Assembly: GCF_014646255.1 (NCBI RefSeq)
Contig: NZ_BMNC01000028.1
Span: 1 to 57,286, forward strand
Origin: Lentzea pudingi
Lineage (GTDB): Bacteria; Actinomycetota; Actinomycetes; Mycobacteriales; Pseudonocardiaceae
DNA length: 57,286 nucleotides
Reading direction: 5' to 3'
This document shows, in pieces, positions 46,826 through 56,215 of the stretch. A program made the translations under genes and the position numbers. The notes below the pieces were generated by a model. It was given only the letters and a program-made list of their open reading frames with translations. It was not told the origin of the DNA and made no database searches. Position 1 is the stretch's first letter. Each line of letters starts with the position of its first letter.

Positions 46826-47941
46826 TCACCATGCCTCGGCGAGGGGGCGAACATGCTTCGCAAGGTCGCCGAACAGCTCCTCGACCCGGGGCGCGTACCC
46901 ACTCGCAAGCGTCTCGGGCGTGGAGTTGCGTTGTTCGATCTGGTCGACGTTGTCGCGGTTGACAACGGTGAAACCGGTGTCGATGAACCCTTCGGGCAGC
47001 TCAGGGCCACCGCGGGCACGCTCGACGAGCAGCCGTGTCGTGATGTAGCCCATCAACCAGTAGTTGTCAGAAACCGCTGCGGCGATAGTCCCCTCGCGCA
47101 GTCCACGCAGCACCTCAGGCGGAGTTTCGAGCGCGCCGGCCGCGAGCCGGGCGCCGGACCGCGTCTTGATGTTGTGGAGACTGGCACCGTCCTGATCACA
47201 AGCGCCGATGCCGACAACCGCGTCTGGAGTCGACTGAATGGCGGCCTCCCAAGCGTTGATGTTCTCGCGAGGTTCAGGCTTGGAGTCGAACTCCTTGATC
47301 TGAGCTCGCGGCAGCCGCTCGGCCACCGCCTGGCGGAATCCCTGCACCCGTTCGTACAACGAGCCGACCGTCTGCGGCACGCAGGTGCCGAGCAACACCG
47401 TGCCGGTGGTCTCCGGACCCAGCCTCGCGTTGTCGATGGTCGCGCGCAGGGCCTCCCTGCCCAGAGTGGTGTCGTTCGCCCCCACGTAGGTTCGGATGAC
47501 GGCGTTGCCGACCTGGTCGGCCGTTCCCACTGGCTTGGCCTGATACGTGACAGCTTCGACCTGGTCAGCGACCTGGGTGAGCGTTCGCTGCCACACGTCC
47601 GGCGGCTGAGGCGCGATCGCCATCGCGTCCGGCCTGGTGGACAACAGGTCGGTGGTCTGCCTCTGCGCGGCGATCGGGTCGTAGTTGGCCGGCGGCTCGA
47701 ACGTGAACCGCACCGGGCCCAGATCCTGAGCCGCCCGCTCCACACCCATCAAGATCACCCGTGAGTCCTCACCGGCCGGGACGCTCGTCGAGAAGGCGAT
47801 GTTCACCTCCCGGCCGCCCTCTCCCTCAGTCGTCTGCTGAGTTTCAGCCCCGGTGCACGCGGCCAGGCCGAGCATCGTGGCCGCGATGGCCAGACGCGAG
47901 ATGACTGAACGCCGTGGGCCGAGCTTGCGCGGTGCACGCAT
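46826..47941 (-). CDS. Substrate-binding lipoprotein of the ABC importer
   Basis: A 371-residue periplasmic-binding-protein-like lipoprotein of the ribose-binding type. The export signal has basic residues (PRKLGPRRSVISRL), a hydrophobic stretch and the lipobox LGLAAC. The mature domain has VNIAFSTSVPAGEDSRVILMG, DAMAIAPQPPDVWQRTLTQV, VVGIGACDQDGASLHNI and SDNYWLMGYITTRLL, which match the two-lobed type I fold. I chose the ATG at 47941 because AGGAG is seven bases upstream; the in-frame ATG at 47956 overlaps that site. The ligand cannot be predicted from sequence. Confidence 0.88.
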   Translation of the reverse strand: MRAPRKLGPRRSVISRLAIAATMLGLAACTGAETQQTTEGEGGREVNIAFSTSVPAGEDSRVILMGVERAAQDLGPVRFTFEPPANYDPIAAQRQTTDLLSTRPDAMAIAPQPPDVWQRTLTQVADQVEAVTYQAKPVGTADQVGNAVIRTYVGANDTTLGREALRATIDNARLGPETTGTVLLGTCVPQTVGSLYERVQGFRQAVAERLPRAQIKEFDSKPEPRENINAWEAAIQSTPDAVVGIGACDQDGASLHNIKTRSGARLAAGALETPPEVLRGLREGTIAAAVSDNYWLMGYITTRLLVERARGGPELPEGFIDTGFTVVNRDNVDQIEQRNSTPETLASGYAPRVEELFGDLAKHVRPLAEAW

Positions 47942-47984
47942 GACATTGCTCCTCATCTGTTTGTGCGGATGTGAATTCCCGGCT

Positions 47985-49058
47985 TCACGCCGTCAGTCGC
48001 AACGCCGCGTCGCGTCGTCGGCGGATCAAGGCATCCATGCCCACCGCGATCAGGATCACCGCTCCGGTGACGACGTTGGTCCATGTCGTGGGAACCCTGA
48101 AGAAGACCAGGCCGCCGTTGATGACCGATACGACCAGGGCGCCGATGAGCGCACCAGGCACGGTGCCCGAGCCACCGGTCACCGCCGTACCACCGATGAT
48201 CGCGGCGGCGATCACCTGCAACTCGAAACCTGCTCCGACTGTCGGATCCGCTCCCTGGAAATACGCGAGGTTCAACACCCCGGCCAGTCCGGCGAGCGCT
48301 CCCACGACCATCAGCGCGTAGAGCCGGATGCGGCCGATGGGAATGCCGGAGAAGGCGGCAGCGTCCCGGTTCGAGCCGATCGCCCGAACCATTGCCCCGA
48401 AGCGGGTCTTGGTGAACACGATCGTCAGAACGATGCCCAGGACCACCACGAACCAGGCTGCCACCGGCATGCCGAGCCACTGATCACCGAGCCCGGTGAA
48501 GAACGCGTGGTCTACTGGAAGGCCACGCACGGAAGCGTTGTCACTGATCACGGTGACCACCCCGCGGTAAGCCGACAGCGTCCCCAGGGTGACGATGATG
48601 ACGGGGATGCGCAGCAGACTCGCCAGTACGCCGTTGAGTGCGCCGAGACCGGCACCGAGGACAATCGAGATCAGCGCTGCCAGCCACGGGTTGACACCAT
48701 CGTTGGCCATCATCACGGCGCACACGATGAAACAGACCGCGTACGTGCCACCCACCGATAGATCGAACTCGGTCATGGCGAGCAAGAAGACCATTCCATA
48801 GGCCACGATGGCGACGAACGCGGCCTGCCGCAGCGTGGTGAGCAGAACGTTCGGTTCGAGAAAGACCGGATCGTACAAACCGATGGCCAGCACCAGCACG
48901 ACGAGCACTGCGCTGATTCCGAACTCGTTGACTGACAGCAGTCGGCGCGCCGCTGATCGGATGGCGCGACCGCGAACTGTGGAGGACGCCGACGCCGAAT
49001 CGCTGCCGACACGCGAGGTGGCTGTCTGCGCCGGTGGCTTGAGGTCATGGTCCGACAT
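47985..49058 (-). CDS. Sugar-type (RbsC-like) ABC importer permease
   Basis: A 357-residue membrane permease with 8-10 helices. It shows the CUT2 permease features LAMTEFDLSVGGTYAVC after helix 3, TLGTLSAYRGVVTVIS, AIGSNRDAAAFSGIPIGRIR (the coupling loop) and FELQVIAAAIIGGTAVTGGSGT. Only one permease gene is present, so it should act as a homodimer. The start at 49058 overlaps the aldolase 3' end by 14 bases, with CTGGAG inside the aldolase gene as ribosome site. This shows the sugar-type importer and the aldolase are one operon. Confidence 0.93.
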   Translation of the reverse strand: MSDHDLKPPAQTATSRVGSDSASASSTVRGRAIRSAARRLLSVNEFGISAVLVVLVLAIGLYDPVFLEPNVLLTTLRQAAFVAIVAYGMVFLLAMTEFDLSVGGTYAVCFIVCAVMMANDGVNPWLAALISIVLGAGLGALNGVLASLLRIPVIIVTLGTLSAYRGVVTVISDNASVRGLPVDHAFFTGLGDQWLGMPVAAWFVVVLGIVLTIVFTKTRFGAMVRAIGSNRDAAAFSGIPIGRIRLYALMVVGALAGLAGVLNLAYFQGADPTVGAGFELQVIAAAIIGGTAVTGGSGTVPGALIGALVVSVINGGLVFFRVPTTWTNVVTGAVILIAVGMDALIRRRRDAALRLTA

Positions 49059-49794
49059 CAGTAACTCCAGTATGTGCCGCGTCGTCGATGAACATGTCGT
49101 CGCCTGCTGGCGGCAGGCGGCGTACGAGGTACTCGAATGCCTGGAGAAGCGCAGGCCGTGAGTAGCAGTTGGATCGCTTGGACAGCGACTCATGTGGATC
49201 AGACCAGGTCGGCGAGCCGCCGAACTGTTGCACCAGCAGTTGCTGTCGCGCAGCCTGCTCCAGCAACACGGCCGCCATGGTGGCGGCAGGCAGGTCCTGC
49301 CCGACAGTCACGATGCCGTGGTGTAAAAGGAAAAGCGCGGTCGCGTCGCCGAGCTGAGCCGCTACCTGCTCGCCGAGGTGCCGAGTCAAGATCAGGTCGC
49401 CGGTTGCGGTGAAGCGGGGGATGTCGGGCGGCACGAAGAGGTTGGCGGCATGGCTCATCGGGCGAAGTGGCAGCCCGGCGGCAGCGAGTGCGACGGCGTG
49501 CGGCGCATGCGTGTGCACTACCGCGCCGACGTCCGGCCGTGCCGCCATGATCTCGGTGTGAATCGGGTACTCGCTGTGTCGCGCACCGGTGCCCTCGACG
49601 ACTACGCCATGTCCGTCGACGAGGTGAACCCGGTCTGGCGTGACCTCTTCCAACCCCCATCCCGCACCCTTGATCCAGACTCCTCGCCCCGCGGGGTCGC
49701 GCGCGGAGGCATGCCCCCAGATGAAGTCGCGATGCCCGGACGCCCCCAGTACACGCGACGCCAACGACACGAGTCGGCGAATCTGTTCGGACAT
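49045..49794 (-). CDS. Class II aldolase/adducin family protein
   Basis: A 249-residue metal-dependent aldolase-fold enzyme. The active-site Glu lies in HSEYPIHTEIMAARP, the zinc-binding pair in VVHTHAPHAVALAAAG and the third His in FLLHHGIVTVG. Family members cleave sugar phosphates (fuculose- or ribulose-phosphate) or decarboxylate hydroxylated aromatic and keto acids. The ATG at 49794 is preceded by AGGAGGAGG. It is the first gene of the importer operon, and a GTATAC operator lies 97 bases upstream. Within this island a decarboxylase or aldolase acting on an aromatic-derived acid is plausible, but a sugar substrate is also compatible. Confidence 0.9.
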   Translation of the reverse strand: MSEQIRRLVSLASRVLGASGHRDFIWGHASARDPAGRGVWIKGAGWGLEEVTPDRVHLVDGHGVVVEGTGARHSEYPIHTEIMAARPDVGAVVHTHAPHAVALAAAGLPLRPMSHAANLFVPPDIPRFTATGDLILTRHLGEQVAAQLGDATALFLLHHGIVTVGQDLPAATMAAVLLEQAARQQLLVQQFGGSPTWSDPHESLSKRSNCYSRPALLQAFEYLVRRLPPAGDDMFIDDAAHTGVTDVGP

Positions 49795-49890
49795 GTACCT
49801 CCTCCTAGTTGGACTGACGCTGGTAATGGATGGCGTGCCAGGCAGCACACGCGCCGAGGCAGCGCGACGTTAACAGCAGTCCACTGAACA

Positions 49891-49896
49891 GTATAC
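49891..49896 (-). promoter_or_regulatory. GTATAC operator of the aldolase-ABC operon
   Basis: On the minus strand the context is CCAAGTGTATACTGTT, almost the same as the dioxygenase site (CCAAAGTGTATACTCTT). TATACT could be the -10 element here as well. A second, looser copy (TTGTATACAG) lies at 50045-50050. Confidence 0.6.
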
Positions 49897-49903
49897 ACTT
49901 GGT

Positions 49904-51215
49904 CAAGGGATGTCGCTGCGACGCAGCGTCGACGAGTGACCACGGAGCGCTCAACAGTACTGCCATCAAAGGACTTTGTGTCCCCCGAGGAGGGCAACGA
50001 ACCCTGAAGGCGAGGGCTGCAGCTCCGGCGTCAGTTCGTAAGTTGTATACAGTTTGAACTCGGATGGGGCGACAAGTTGTGCCCTGCACCGATCACGCCG
50101 CATCGGCGGATTCTCATGTCGTTGAGCCCCGGCAGGCAACCAGAGGCAGATCGCCTGCGCGGCAAACGACACCCTTGAGTCCATGCGTGATGACCCAGCT
50201 GCGGCGCGACTGGAGCAACAAGGGCATGTCGGATCCGCGACCGATTCACTCTCGTAGCTCGACAGCATCACCCCCAGCGCTGACGGAGCCGCTCACCGCT
50301 GGCCGGTTCGGAACGCAGCCGTGCAACGTTCTTGCCTGCAAGGGAGAACGGCCGATGACACCCTCAGCGCGAACTTCTGTGTCATCGGCTACGAGCATAG
50401 ATCCCGCCATAGGATGCGGGATCAACTTGTTAAGCAATGATCCTGGCCTCTGCGATCACGCTGACGGAGATCGGTTTCCCGGACGGGCAGGCAATAACCT
50501 ACGATCTTGAACGAACGGTGTTCAACGGAAAATTTGCGCAGTCGAACGCCATTGAGGCAGTCTCCTGACCGGAGACTCCCGCATGACGAGGTGACGGCCC
50601 CCCAGCTGCGGAAGGTAGGAACCTGAGTCGAGGAAAACACCAGGCAACACTGGATTCTTGAAAATCGAATCCGAAGCCGCATGCTTCTCATGATCTCAAC
50701 GGGTTTCGGTCAAGTCGTTCGCGCTCGGAGCCCGTCAAGACGAGTACCACTTCGTCCGTGTCGTCGATCTTGCGAAGCTGGTAGCGGAGCACGACAGGGC
50801 GCCTCTTCGCCTGGCAAAGCCGCGTCCACCCAGAGGACCCTGCCAGCACGTTGATCACGAGTGAGGTCTCGTCGATGCCCCGGACCGCGTGTAGCCCCTG
50901 GTGATCATCGAGCAGGCGACCGATCTGGCCTCTAACAGTTGAACCGACCACATTGCATGCCCCAGTACATCCCCGCCGACTTCATTGCCGCGCGGCGCGA
51001 AAATACAGCTCTGTACCGCAGGCTTGATAAGTCGCGTGCCGCGAGTCAATTCTGTCATCTGTCAAGAATCCCTGCCGGCCACAAGCTTCCACGGCATACC
51101 GCGCCTATCCGCGACAGATCTTCACGTCTCTCCCGAGTTTGAATCTAACGGACCTGTTGACAGGTTGGAAAACTACCGACACCCTGACGCCCCAAGGCAA
51201 CGAGTACGGCCTATC
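49904..51215. other. 1.3 kb with no recognisable gene
   Basis: Apart from the isolated GTATAC copy at 50045 I find nothing certain. A minus-strand frame at about 50688-50951 has protein-like composition (RRPVVLRYQLRKIDDTDEVV) but no start signal or family that I recognise. Confidence 0.4.
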
Positions 51216-51227
51216 CGGAGGAAAATG

Positions 51228-51773
51228 ATGAGGCTGCTCACTGGAGTTGTTGCAAGCGCACTCGGATTCGCGGTCCTGGCCGCTCCCGCAGTTTCTGCGG
51301 CTTCTGCCAGCGCATCTGTTTCTGTAGCAGAGAATGTCTCAGCTGCTGCAGCGACGGTATCGCGGCAGGAACTTGTCAACCGCGCCAAGTCATGGAACCC
51401 GCACACCGCGCAGCGAGTGCCCTACAGTCAGACCAAGACGCGTGGCGGCTACCGCACGGACTGTTCGGGGTACGTGTCGATGGCGGCGAAGCTACCCGCG
51501 CCCGGACCTAATACAGTGGGCCTCGCGTCCTCGACCTACACCGTCGCCATCAACAAGAACGACATGCGGATGGGCGATCTGTTCATTGACGCCATCGGCA
51601 ACTCCAACACCCGCCACGTCGTGATCTTCGAGAAGTGGGCCAACGCCCAGCGCACCTCCTACTGGGCCTACGAGCAGCGCGGCGGATACGGCACGGATCA
51701 CCGCATCGTCAGCTACGGCCTGAAGGCGGGCAGCGAGTACAAGCCCCGCCGTCTCAAGAACATCACTGGCTAA
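51228..51773 (+). CDS. Secreted NlpC/P60-like cysteine hydrolase
   Basis: A 181-residue exported protein. The signal peptide is MRLLTGVVASALGFAVLAA with cleavage around residue 24. The mature domain has the NlpC/P60-type catalytic Cys79 in YRTDCSGYVSMAAKL and His130 in NTRHVVIFEKW, with MRMGDLFID between them. Such enzymes cut peptidoglycan peptides or related amide bonds. The single-domain form with a short N-terminal linker is common in actinobacteria. GGAGG lies six bases before the ATG at 51228; the ATG at 51225 is too close. A hairpin follows the stop. Confidence 0.85.
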   Translation: MRLLTGVVASALGFAVLAAPAVSAASASASVSVAENVSAAAATVSRQELVNRAKSWNPHTAQRVPYSQTKTRGGYRTDCSGYVSMAAKLPAPGPNTVGLASSTYTVAINKNDMRMGDLFIDAIGNSNTRHVVIFEKWANAQRTSYWAYEQRGGYGTDHRIVSYGLKAGSEYKPRRLKNITG

Positions 51774-51789
51774 GCTCGTATACATGAGT

Positions 51790-51818
51790 TAGGCGGTTCG
51801 CTTTATGCGGGCCGCCTA
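51790..51818 (+). terminator. Hairpin after the NlpC/P60-like gene
   Basis: TAGGCGG (51790-51796) and CCGCCTA (51812-51818) pair across a 15-base loop and are followed by CTTGTTG. It lies 17 bases past the stop codon. Confidence 0.6.
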
Positions 51819-53345
51819 CTTGTTGTGTCGCACGATCGAACGGATGCCAATTCTCTTCACGGTACCCAGGCCACTATCAGCCAATCCAACGCATTTATGC
51901 GAATTTTCTACCAAGTAGCACACGAATGCGCCCTTGCCGCTGTAAGTGCGGAAGCCGTCAACGACGACTCCAGCACGGCGACGACTCGGCGTTGGCCTGC
52001 TCTTGCGTGGTGTCGGTGCGGTCGGCGAAGAAGTGCGCGACGATGCCGCAGCTTGAAGGTCTATCCGATCCTCGAAGCGCTGCCCAGAAACAATCAAGTC
52101 GGCTGGCGAGACCTGCCTGCTGTCGTCTGGGCTCACATACCAGCTGGCAGTTTTAGTGAAATGTCGTCTGCGAGCCCCGGATGAGACAGGTCCCTTGCAA
52201 AGCCGAACCGGCTACCGCGACAAGTTCGCCGGTCGGCGGGTTCGCGAGCGAGCAGGACGAGCTGGAGATTCGCCGGCGAAGAAGGACCCGCTTCGTGAAG
52301 GAGAGGGATCGTCGACATGCAGCGGTTCCTCTCCGAGCACCGTGCCACTTCGGCGTCGTCGAGTCCTCCCTTCTAACACCAAAGATCAAGGGCGCGAGCC
52401 GTTCCGAGCCAACTGTCGACGCGCGCCTACCTATCGAGCACGACGTTCCGGTTGGCCTGGCCACGAAGCTCAGGCTTGGTATGAGGCTGGAGATCCTCAG
52501 CGACTGTCTCTATTCTGCTGCCACCTTTGATACGACCAGTTGAAACTGGCGACGAGGCCAGCCTGCTCAACTTTTGGCACCCGAAAAGCAAGCTCGGGCC
52601 GGGGGCCGTTATCGACACGAATACAGACTCAGAACGGAATGCCATCGAAGCTGCGAAAAATAGATCTGACTATTGACCACCACTCCTGGCGGAGCGTCAG
52701 AGCATCCAGCTGATCACCCGTCCTGCGTTACCTCCATTTGCACTGTCGAGTCAGGAAATGCAATACGGATCAGAGCAGCCGGGGACATGACCCGAAGCGC
52801 GCGCGCACGATATCCGCGCCTTATTCGGCAAACACTCTTAACAGTCGCGGGAATCCTTGCGGCTGGGCCACCACTCGCGGTGGAGCGTTCGACTGGTGGC
52901 CTAGCCTCGGGCGCTCAGCCCGCGCTCGCCCACCATAGAACGCAGCGGACAGTCGCAGCGCTCGATGCGCTTACTCGTTTTCCTCTCGGCTCGTTGACGA
53001 CAACGAGAGGTTGTGGCGATACTAAGATCAATCACTGAATGATTATCTACTCCTGTCACACTCAAGAGCTGCACGAAAGATTTGGTCGCACCCTGCGCAA
53101 CAGCAGCGCATGATCAGCGAGCGAGCGCCATTGGTTCACGTCTTCCGACGTGCAGTAAATACCAATCAATGGAAACGCACTGGCTGACAACTCAGCCTTG
53201 CACTGCGACCCACAAGGCAACAGGAGGATTCGCCGCAGACGTATTGCGCGATGATTTGAAGAGTCGCCAGCACCATTTTGTCGACACACCTGTTGAACTC
53301 GCCCATAGCGCGCCACTGACAACCTTCAAAGTGGAGATCTTACAC
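51819..53345. other. 1.5 kb with no recognisable gene
   Basis: I recognise no coding sequence or RNA gene. Frames of 70-120 codons occur on both strands without motifs. The promoter of the subtilisin gene should be in the last 200 bases. Confidence 0.45.
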
Positions 53346-54563
53346 ATGCGAGATTCCTCGAAGTTCCGGACCAAGGGGTTGGCTGGGGCTCTGTTGGCCG
53401 CCGGCCTGACGGTCGCTATGACTACGACGCTAGTGGAAATGGCCGCTGCGGCTGAAGGCGACATTCAGGGCACAGGCATTGAGAACCCCTTGAATGACAG
53501 CTACATCGTGGTGCTCAAGGAGCCGAGCGAGTTCAGCTTCGCCACGTTGAGCAGTAAGTACCAGGCCACCGTCAAGCACACCTACAGCAGTGCCCTGCAC
53601 GGCTTCTCCGCCACCATGAGCCGGTCGCAGGCCCGTCGGATGGCCGCGGACCCGTCGGTCTCCTACGTCCAGCAGGATGCGGAGGTGAAGATCTCCGAGT
53701 CGCAGACGCCTACGCCGTCCTGGGGCCTGGATCGCATCGACCAGGCCGCTCTGCCGCTGAACGACTCCTACAGCTATCCAAACGAGGGTGAGGGCGTCAC
53801 GGCTTACGTTCTCGACACCGGCATCCGCAACTCTCACAGCGACTTCGGCGGCCGTGCCCGGTCCGGATGGGACACCGTCGACAACGACAACGACGCCTCT
53901 GACTGCAACGGCCATGGCTCGCATGTCGCGGGCACCCTCGGCGGAACCAAGTACGGTGTAGCCAAGAAGGTCAACCTGGTCGGTGTGCGGGTGCTGGGCT
54001 GTCAAGGCGTTGGCAGCTGGGCAAGTATTATCGCGGGCGTTGACTGGGTAACTCGGAACGCGGTCAAGCCAGCCGTAGCGAACATGTCGCTTGGACAGCT
54101 TGCTAGCAGCGGCAATGACGCCCTAGACCAGGCGGTTCGCAATTCTATCAATTCGGGCGTGACCTACGGGCTCGCGGCAGGAAATGAAGAGAGCGGCCTT
54201 GGAAGGGCTTGCTCCTGGTCTCCTGCCCGTACGGCTGAGGGAATCACTGTAGGGTCAACGACCGCAACGGATCGAAAGGCGCCAAGCAGCAATTTAGGGC
54301 CATGCTTGGACCTGTTCGCACCCGGTGAGAACATCACATCGGTCTGGCACTCGGACGACAACGCCACCAGAACGATCAGCGGAACCTCAATGGCGACTCC
54401 CCATGTCGTCGGTGCTGCCGCACTCTATCTGGCGGACAACCCTACAGCCACTCCGCAGCAGATCCGGGACGCGATTGTCAACAGCGCCACAAACGATGCC
54501 GTACAGAGCAGCCATCTCGCCGGCTCACCGAACAAACTCTTGCGCATTGTCAGCCCCAGGTAA
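53346..54563 (+). CDS. Secreted subtilisin-family (S8, proteinase K-like) protease
   Basis: A 405-residue exported serine protease. A signal peptide (GLAGALLAAGLTVAMTTTLV) is followed by an I9 inhibitor propeptide (SYIVVLKEPSEFS to VSYVQQDAEVKI, about 52-116). The catalytic domain has D157 (VLDTGIR), H190 (NGHGSHVAGT), the oxyanion N280 (AAGNEES) and S348 (SGTSMATPHVVG). All key residues are present. The type and length resemble proteinase K/aqualysin enzymes of actinobacteria. No C-terminal accessory domain follows. The gene stands alone and ends at a strong terminator. Confidence 0.95.
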   Translation: MRDSSKFRTKGLAGALLAAGLTVAMTTTLVEMAAAAEGDIQGTGIENPLNDSYIVVLKEPSEFSFATLSSKYQATVKHTYSSALHGFSATMSRSQARRMAADPSVSYVQQDAEVKISESQTPTPSWGLDRIDQAALPLNDSYSYPNEGEGVTAYVLDTGIRNSHSDFGGRARSGWDTVDNDNDASDCNGHGSHVAGTLGGTKYGVAKKVNLVGVRVLGCQGVGSWASIIAGVDWVTRNAVKPAVANMSLGQLASSGNDALDQAVRNSINSGVTYGLAAGNEESGLGRACSWSPARTAEGITVGSTTATDRKAPSSNLGPCLDLFAPGENITSVWHSDDNATRTISGTSMATPHVVGAAALYLADNPTATPQQIRDAIVNSATNDAVQSSHLAGSPNKLLRIVSPR

Positions 54564-54603
54564 GTGTTCCACCACCTGATAGGCCAAGACGTAGAGCGAT
54601 AAC

Positions 54604-54642
54604 ATTTGATGGCGGTGCCCACACTGGGCACCGCCATCAAAT
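54604..54642 (+). terminator. 17-bp hairpin terminator after the subtilisin gene
   Basis: ATTTGATGGCGGTGCCC (54604-54620) pairs perfectly with GGGCACCGCCATCAAAT (54626-54642) across the five-base loop ACACT and is followed by TTTAC. It is 40 bases past the stop. Confidence 0.85.
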
Positions 54643-54833
54643 TTTACAACTGCCCACCGAGTGCAGAAATGGCGATGCCTCCCCAGCTGAAAGCAGTCGT
54701 TCCGAGCCGAGACCATTTCCTCCGGCAGCACCCACCTCAAGCAGGTCAACCATGTCCAGCCATCTCAATGCCGCGCTTCCGCGCCACCGGACACTGCTGT
54801 GCGACTAGATCATCACATGGCTAATCGCATGGC

Positions 54834-55631
54834 TCATCGTGCAACGTTCCACCACAGATCCCCGTGGTTGGCTTGCACTTTGACCAGCGGCCACAGCTTC
54901 GCATCGTAGTACGCGTTGGAAGGAACCGGAGGGGAAACATTCGCCGCCTCCATGAACATCTGTTCGCTGCGATGCATCACAACTCCCTGCGTGGCCGCAA
55001 GCCTCCTGATCCGGCTGTCATTCACGTCTAGGACGCGCACGTCGACACAGTGCACGGTCACCGAACTCGAAAGGATCTCGCGGAACGTGGTCGCCAAGGT
55101 CCCGCTCCCCACGGGCAACCAGAGCGCGCGTGGCTCTCCGCCCAGCTCTTCGACGACGTGGGTCCACTCGAGTGTCAGCGCTCGTTGAAGGTGTGAGATG
55201 TAGTCCGGAGATCCGAAGCCCAGCGGCAACTTGATCTTGAGCGGGTCTTCTGAGGTAAATTCCGCTGCTTCACGCTCGGCGTCATCCAGTGAAGCGCAGG
55301 CACGAATTTTTGCCCCGTAGGTCTCGGCGAGCAGCGCATACTCGTGAAAGTTGCCAGCATGGGTCTCACAAAACAGGAAACATTCTACACCGAGAAGACC
55401 AGTCGAGTGTGCCAGAGCCACCTGAGCGAATCCCGGTGCAGGACTCGCGTAGACGAAGGCTGTCGCTCCTTCGCTCATGAACTGTTGCAGATACGGGATG
55501 ATTGCGCGTTGTTTCGTCCCGCCGGTAAGAAGATCCTCCCGCGCGACGGCGGCAACCCCGCCGTCGACCAGCAGTCGGTCGATGACGACATCGGGAGACA
55601 TCGTTGCGACAAGGGACTGGTTCATCATCAT
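54834..55631 (-). CDS. PLP-dependent fold type II enzyme-like protein
   Basis: A 265-residue protein resembling the tryptophan-synthase-beta/ACC-deaminase fold. The probable PLP Lys is K40 in REDLLTGGTKQRAI. It is followed by VYASPAPGFAQVALAHSTGL, HEYALLAETYGAKIRACASL and a phosphate-site-like WLPVGSGTLATTFREIL. It is shorter than typical members (300-340 residues) and lacks the usual Ser-Asn pair after the first helix (SPAPGFAQ in its place), so the reaction is uncertain and it may be a divergent or non-catalytic member. Three ATGs in a row (55631, 55628, 55625) make the exact start unclear. The stop is only 271 bases from that of the convergent subtilisin gene. Confidence 0.6.
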   Translation of the reverse strand: MMMNQSLVATMSPDVVIDRLLVDGGVAAVAREDLLTGGTKQRAIIPYLQQFMSEGATAFVYASPAPGFAQVALAHSTGLLGVECFLFCETHAGNFHEYALLAETYGAKIRACASLDDAEREAAEFTSEDPLKIKLPLGFGSPDYISHLQRALTLEWTHVVEELGGEPRALWLPVGSGTLATTFREILSSSVTVHCVDVRVLDVNDSRIRRLAATQGVVMHRSEQMFMEAANVSPPVPSNAYYDAKLWPLVKVQANHGDLWWNVAR

Positions 55632-56215
55632 GACTAAGTAATGCAGTTCGAGGGCTGATCGGTCCAGTTGGCTGCCGAAGTTATCAAACGCTCAAGGAGT
55701 ACGAATGCGCACAGCTCCCTGTTGGCGAATGGGGTTCGCCACGGTGCAGGCAACCAAGCCTGACGGCTTGAAACTTCTGAGCTCCCGCTCTCACCAGCCG
55801 GTTGCCCGCACCAGGGTCGACACTTGGAAATGAACAGGCCACAGGCCTGGTCTCCCGTGGCTGCTGCCAAGATTCTCTTGTCTGCATCGCAGATGCAGAA
55901 GTCCGCGTCTTGCCGATGCGGACCGAAACGGGTGAAGCAGTCTCGCCTTCACCATGTAGAGAGTATGAGCCTGCATGTGTCGCCTACCTGCACTATGGTT
56001 GCCGGTTCGACGCTGACGGCTGAAGGCGGCACGTGAACTCCGTGCGTTACCTTGTACTCTCCCGCCTTTATCGAGAAGATGCCTGCGAGCGGATGCGGCA
56101 ACTCGTCCAGTTCGCCATCCCATCGCTCCGTGGAAGCTGTACTCGATCACTGTGCGCTGCGTCCGAGCATCGGCATGTCAGAACCTCGATCCTGCAGGCA
56201 GTCGGCCAGAGAGGC
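55632..56215. other. 580 bp with no recognisable gene
   Basis: No motif on either strand. It separates the PLP-fold gene from the 3' end of the StrR-like pseudogene. Confidence 0.45.

Noticed and set aside
50045..50050. Isolated GTATAC copy upstream of the aldolase operon
   Set aside because: It matches the core, but the flanks are looser (TTGTATACAG) and it lies about 250 bases from the aldolase start with no gene of its own, so I did not list it as a regulon member.
51778..51783. GTATAC just after the NlpC/P60-like stop codon
   Set aside because: It lies downstream of a gene next to a terminator hairpin, not in a promoter; probably chance.
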